Assembly (NCBI GenBank): GCA_003228965.1
Contig: QIGP01000409.1
Location: 1-7,629 of the forward strand
Length of the DNA: 7,629 nucleotides
Direction of reading: 5' to 3'
Source: Gammaproteobacteria bacterium
GTDB taxonomy: Bacteria > Pseudomonadota > Gammaproteobacteria > Steroidobacterales > SZUA-146
Of this stretch, positions 6,491-7,629 are shown in pieces. The position numbers and the translations under genes are program-made. The notes under the pieces were generated by a model. It did no database searches and had not been told where the DNA came from. It saw nothing but the letters and a program-made list of their open reading frames with translations. Position 1 is the stretch's first letter. Every line of letters starts with the position of its first letter.

Positions 6491-7629
6491 AATTCGGGCC
6501 CCTCAGTTATCAGTCCCGTACTTTCGCGCCCTGCAGGTTCCGGGCCCGTTTTTTTCAATAGATACGCATCCATGATACGCCGTGCAATGGGTGCGGCGAT
6601 ACTGCTGCCGCCGCCGCCATTTTCGACCAGTACCACAATGGCAATTCGCGGTTCGTTAACAGGCGCAAAAGCGATGAACCATGCGTGGTCGCGCAGCCGT
6701 TCTGTGAGTTCAAGGTCGTCGTAGACTTCGTCCTGACCCACTGTGAACACCTGCGCGGTACCCGATTTTCCGGCAATACGGTAATCGCTGTTGAGTCCGC
6801 TCGCACGGGCCGAGCCGCGAGGGCCGTGCATGACGCCGACCATTGCATCGATAATGTACTGCCAGTGTGAAGGGTCACGAATGTTAACCACGTCCTGAGG
6901 TTCGGGCGGGCGCTTGATTATTTCACCGCTAAGTGGATCGCGTACGGCTTCCACAAGTCTTGGTTTGAAACGGCGTCCTCGCGTAGCCAACGTCGCCGTG
7001 GCGTAAGCCAATTGTAGAGGAGTAGCGAGCATTGAACCTTGGCCAATGCCGGTTATGACGGTTTCGCCCGGGAACCAGACTTGCTCTGCCCGAGTTTTGA
7101 ATCGCGATTTTTTCCATGCACGCGACGGGTTAATGCCGCTTCGCTCACCTCGAATGTCAATTTCTATGGTGTGACCGAAGCCAAAAGCATTCATAAAATT
7201 GTGTATTCGATCGATGCCAAGCTCGAGGGCCATGCCGTAAAAATACACATCGCACGATTGTTCGATGGCGCCGGCAAGGGTGAGGTCGCCATGACCTTCA
7301 ATTTTCCAGTCGCGATAGCGGTGGTCGTTGCCAGGAATTGAAAAATATCCCTTACAGTAGTTATTTTCCCATTTATTGGCCACGCCGTAATGAAGCCCGG
7401 CTAATCCAAGTATCGGTTTGATGGTGGAGCCGGGAGGGTATTGACCACTCAGTGCCCGATTCAAAAAGGGTTTGTCGGGATCGTCGCGTAACAAGGCGTA
7501 ATCGGCCTGGCTCAGGCCGATACCAAATGGATTAGGATCGTATCCAGGCGTGCTCAACAGAACCAGAATTTCACCGTTGTTCGGATCAATCGCGACGACG
7601 GCTCCGCGTTTGTCGCCAAGAGCTTCTTC
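6487..7629 (-). CDS. mrdA: Penicillin-binding protein 2, C-terminal transpeptidase part (5' end cut off by window edge)
   Basis: Class B PBP that cross-links new peptidoglycan during elongation, forming a complex with RodA. The window holds the last 380 residues. The frame stays open to the window edge (reading EEALGDKRGAVVAIDPNNGE), so the start, membrane anchor and pedestal domain lie outside. Numbered from the window edge, the active-site motifs are S68-x-x-K71 in PPGSTIKP (codons near 7428-7417), S125-C-D127 in EQSCDVYFY, and K288-S-G-T in AGKSGTAQVF (codons 6768-6757). Other PBP2-type stretches are RYRDWKIEGHG, GIGQGSMLATPLQ and VLVENGGGG. The C-terminal tail after AYLLKK is short and variable. 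The stop codon overlaps the rodA GTG by four bases (GTGA), consistent with balanced synthesis of the two partners. The gene is also called pbpA in Pseudomonas. Confidence 0.97.
   Translation of the reverse strand, partial: EEALGDKRGAVVAIDPNNGEILVLLSTPGYDPNPFGIGLSQADYALLRDDPDKPFLNRALSGQYPPGSTIKPILGLAGLHYGVANKWENNYCKGYFSIPGNDHRYRDWKIEGHGDLTLAGAIEQSCDVYFYGMALELGIDRIHNFMNAFGFGHTIEIDIRGERSGINPSRAWKKSRFKTRAEQVWFPGETVITGIGQGSMLATPLQLAYATATLATRGRRFKPRLVEAVRDPLSGEIIKRPPEPQDVVNIRDPSHWQYIIDAMVGVMHGPRGSARASGLNSDYRIAGKSGTAQVFTVGQDEVYDDLELTERLRDHAWFIAFAPVNEPRIAIVVLVENGGGGSSIAAPIARRIMDAYLLKKTGPEPAGRESTGLITEGPEL
6499..6504 (-). promoter_or_regulatory. Ribosome binding site of rodA that supports its GTG start
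   Basis: On the minus strand GAGGGG lies inside the end of mrdA, 8 bases before the rodA GTG. It is the best Shine-Dalgarno sequence I found in the window. It argues for GTG at 6490 over the internal ATG at RodA residue 22. Confidence 0.7.

Noticed and set aside
6608..6619. Short GCC-type triplet repeat
   Set aside because: It simply encodes the glycine run in the VENGGGG stretch of PBP2, which is conserved in the family; it is not an independent repeat.
6180..7117. Minus-strand alternative frames within rodA and mrdA
   Set aside because: They are basic, Arg/Pro/Ala-rich shadow translations in other frames of genes whose true frame carries clear motifs.
1..7629. Search for mobile elements, CRISPR arrays, RNA genes or an undescribed accessory system
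   Set aside because: Every part of the window except the short junctions is accounted for by conserved core genes on one strand; no inverted repeats, direct repeat arrays, tRNA-like sequence or foreign-looking gene was found by eye.

Overview
The window is one unbroken run of co-directional genes, all on the minus strand. Read in transcription order (from high to low coordinates) they are: mrdA (PBP2, 5' part missing), rodA, mltB, rlpA, dacA, a D-amino-acid aminotransferase gene, a ybeD/DUF493 gene, lipB, and lipA (3' part missing). The order mrdA-rodA-mltB-rlpA-dacA-ybeD-lipB-lipA is a well-known conserved gammaproteobacterial arrangement. Protein sequences such as RodA, PBP2, LipB and LipA are clearly gammaproteobacterial. 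The aminotransferase gene between dacA and ybeD, together with moderate GC content, suggests a marine or environmental gammaproteobacterium near Pseudomonadales/Cellvibrionales. That placement is inference; no species can be named.

Region 7629-4347 is the cell-elongation part. PBP2 (transpeptidase) and RodA (SEDS glycosyltransferase) form the core synthase of the elongasome. MltB is a lytic transglycosylase that cuts glycan strands. These three genes are tightly packed: mrdA/rodA overlap by 4 bases (GTGA) and rodA/mltB by 1 base (TAATG). Region 4381-2190 holds rlpA, a DPBB-SPOR outer-membrane lipoprotein that cleaves denuded glycan at the septum, and dacA, a D,D-carboxypeptidase that trims stem peptides. 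The 71-base gap between these two is the only sizeable intergenic space in the window.

Region 2187-1315 encodes a fold-type IV PLP aminotransferase of the D-alanine aminotransferase type. It starts with GTG 2 bases after the dacA stop. Region 1304-1 holds the small DUF493 protein, LipB (octanoyltransferase) and LipA (lipoyl synthase). The ybeD/lipB overlap is ATGA, and 13 bases separate lipB from lipA. LipB moves octanoyl from octanoyl-ACP to lipoyl domains, and LipA inserts two sulfurs.

I see no mobile element, RNA gene, CRISPR array, repeat family or defence-like system. The mrdA promoter and the operon terminator both lie outside the window. All catalytic motifs I could check are intact. 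The region looks like ordinary, conserved core genome, so the findings are small points about starts, coupling, lipoprotein status and the D-amino-acid link rather than a new system.
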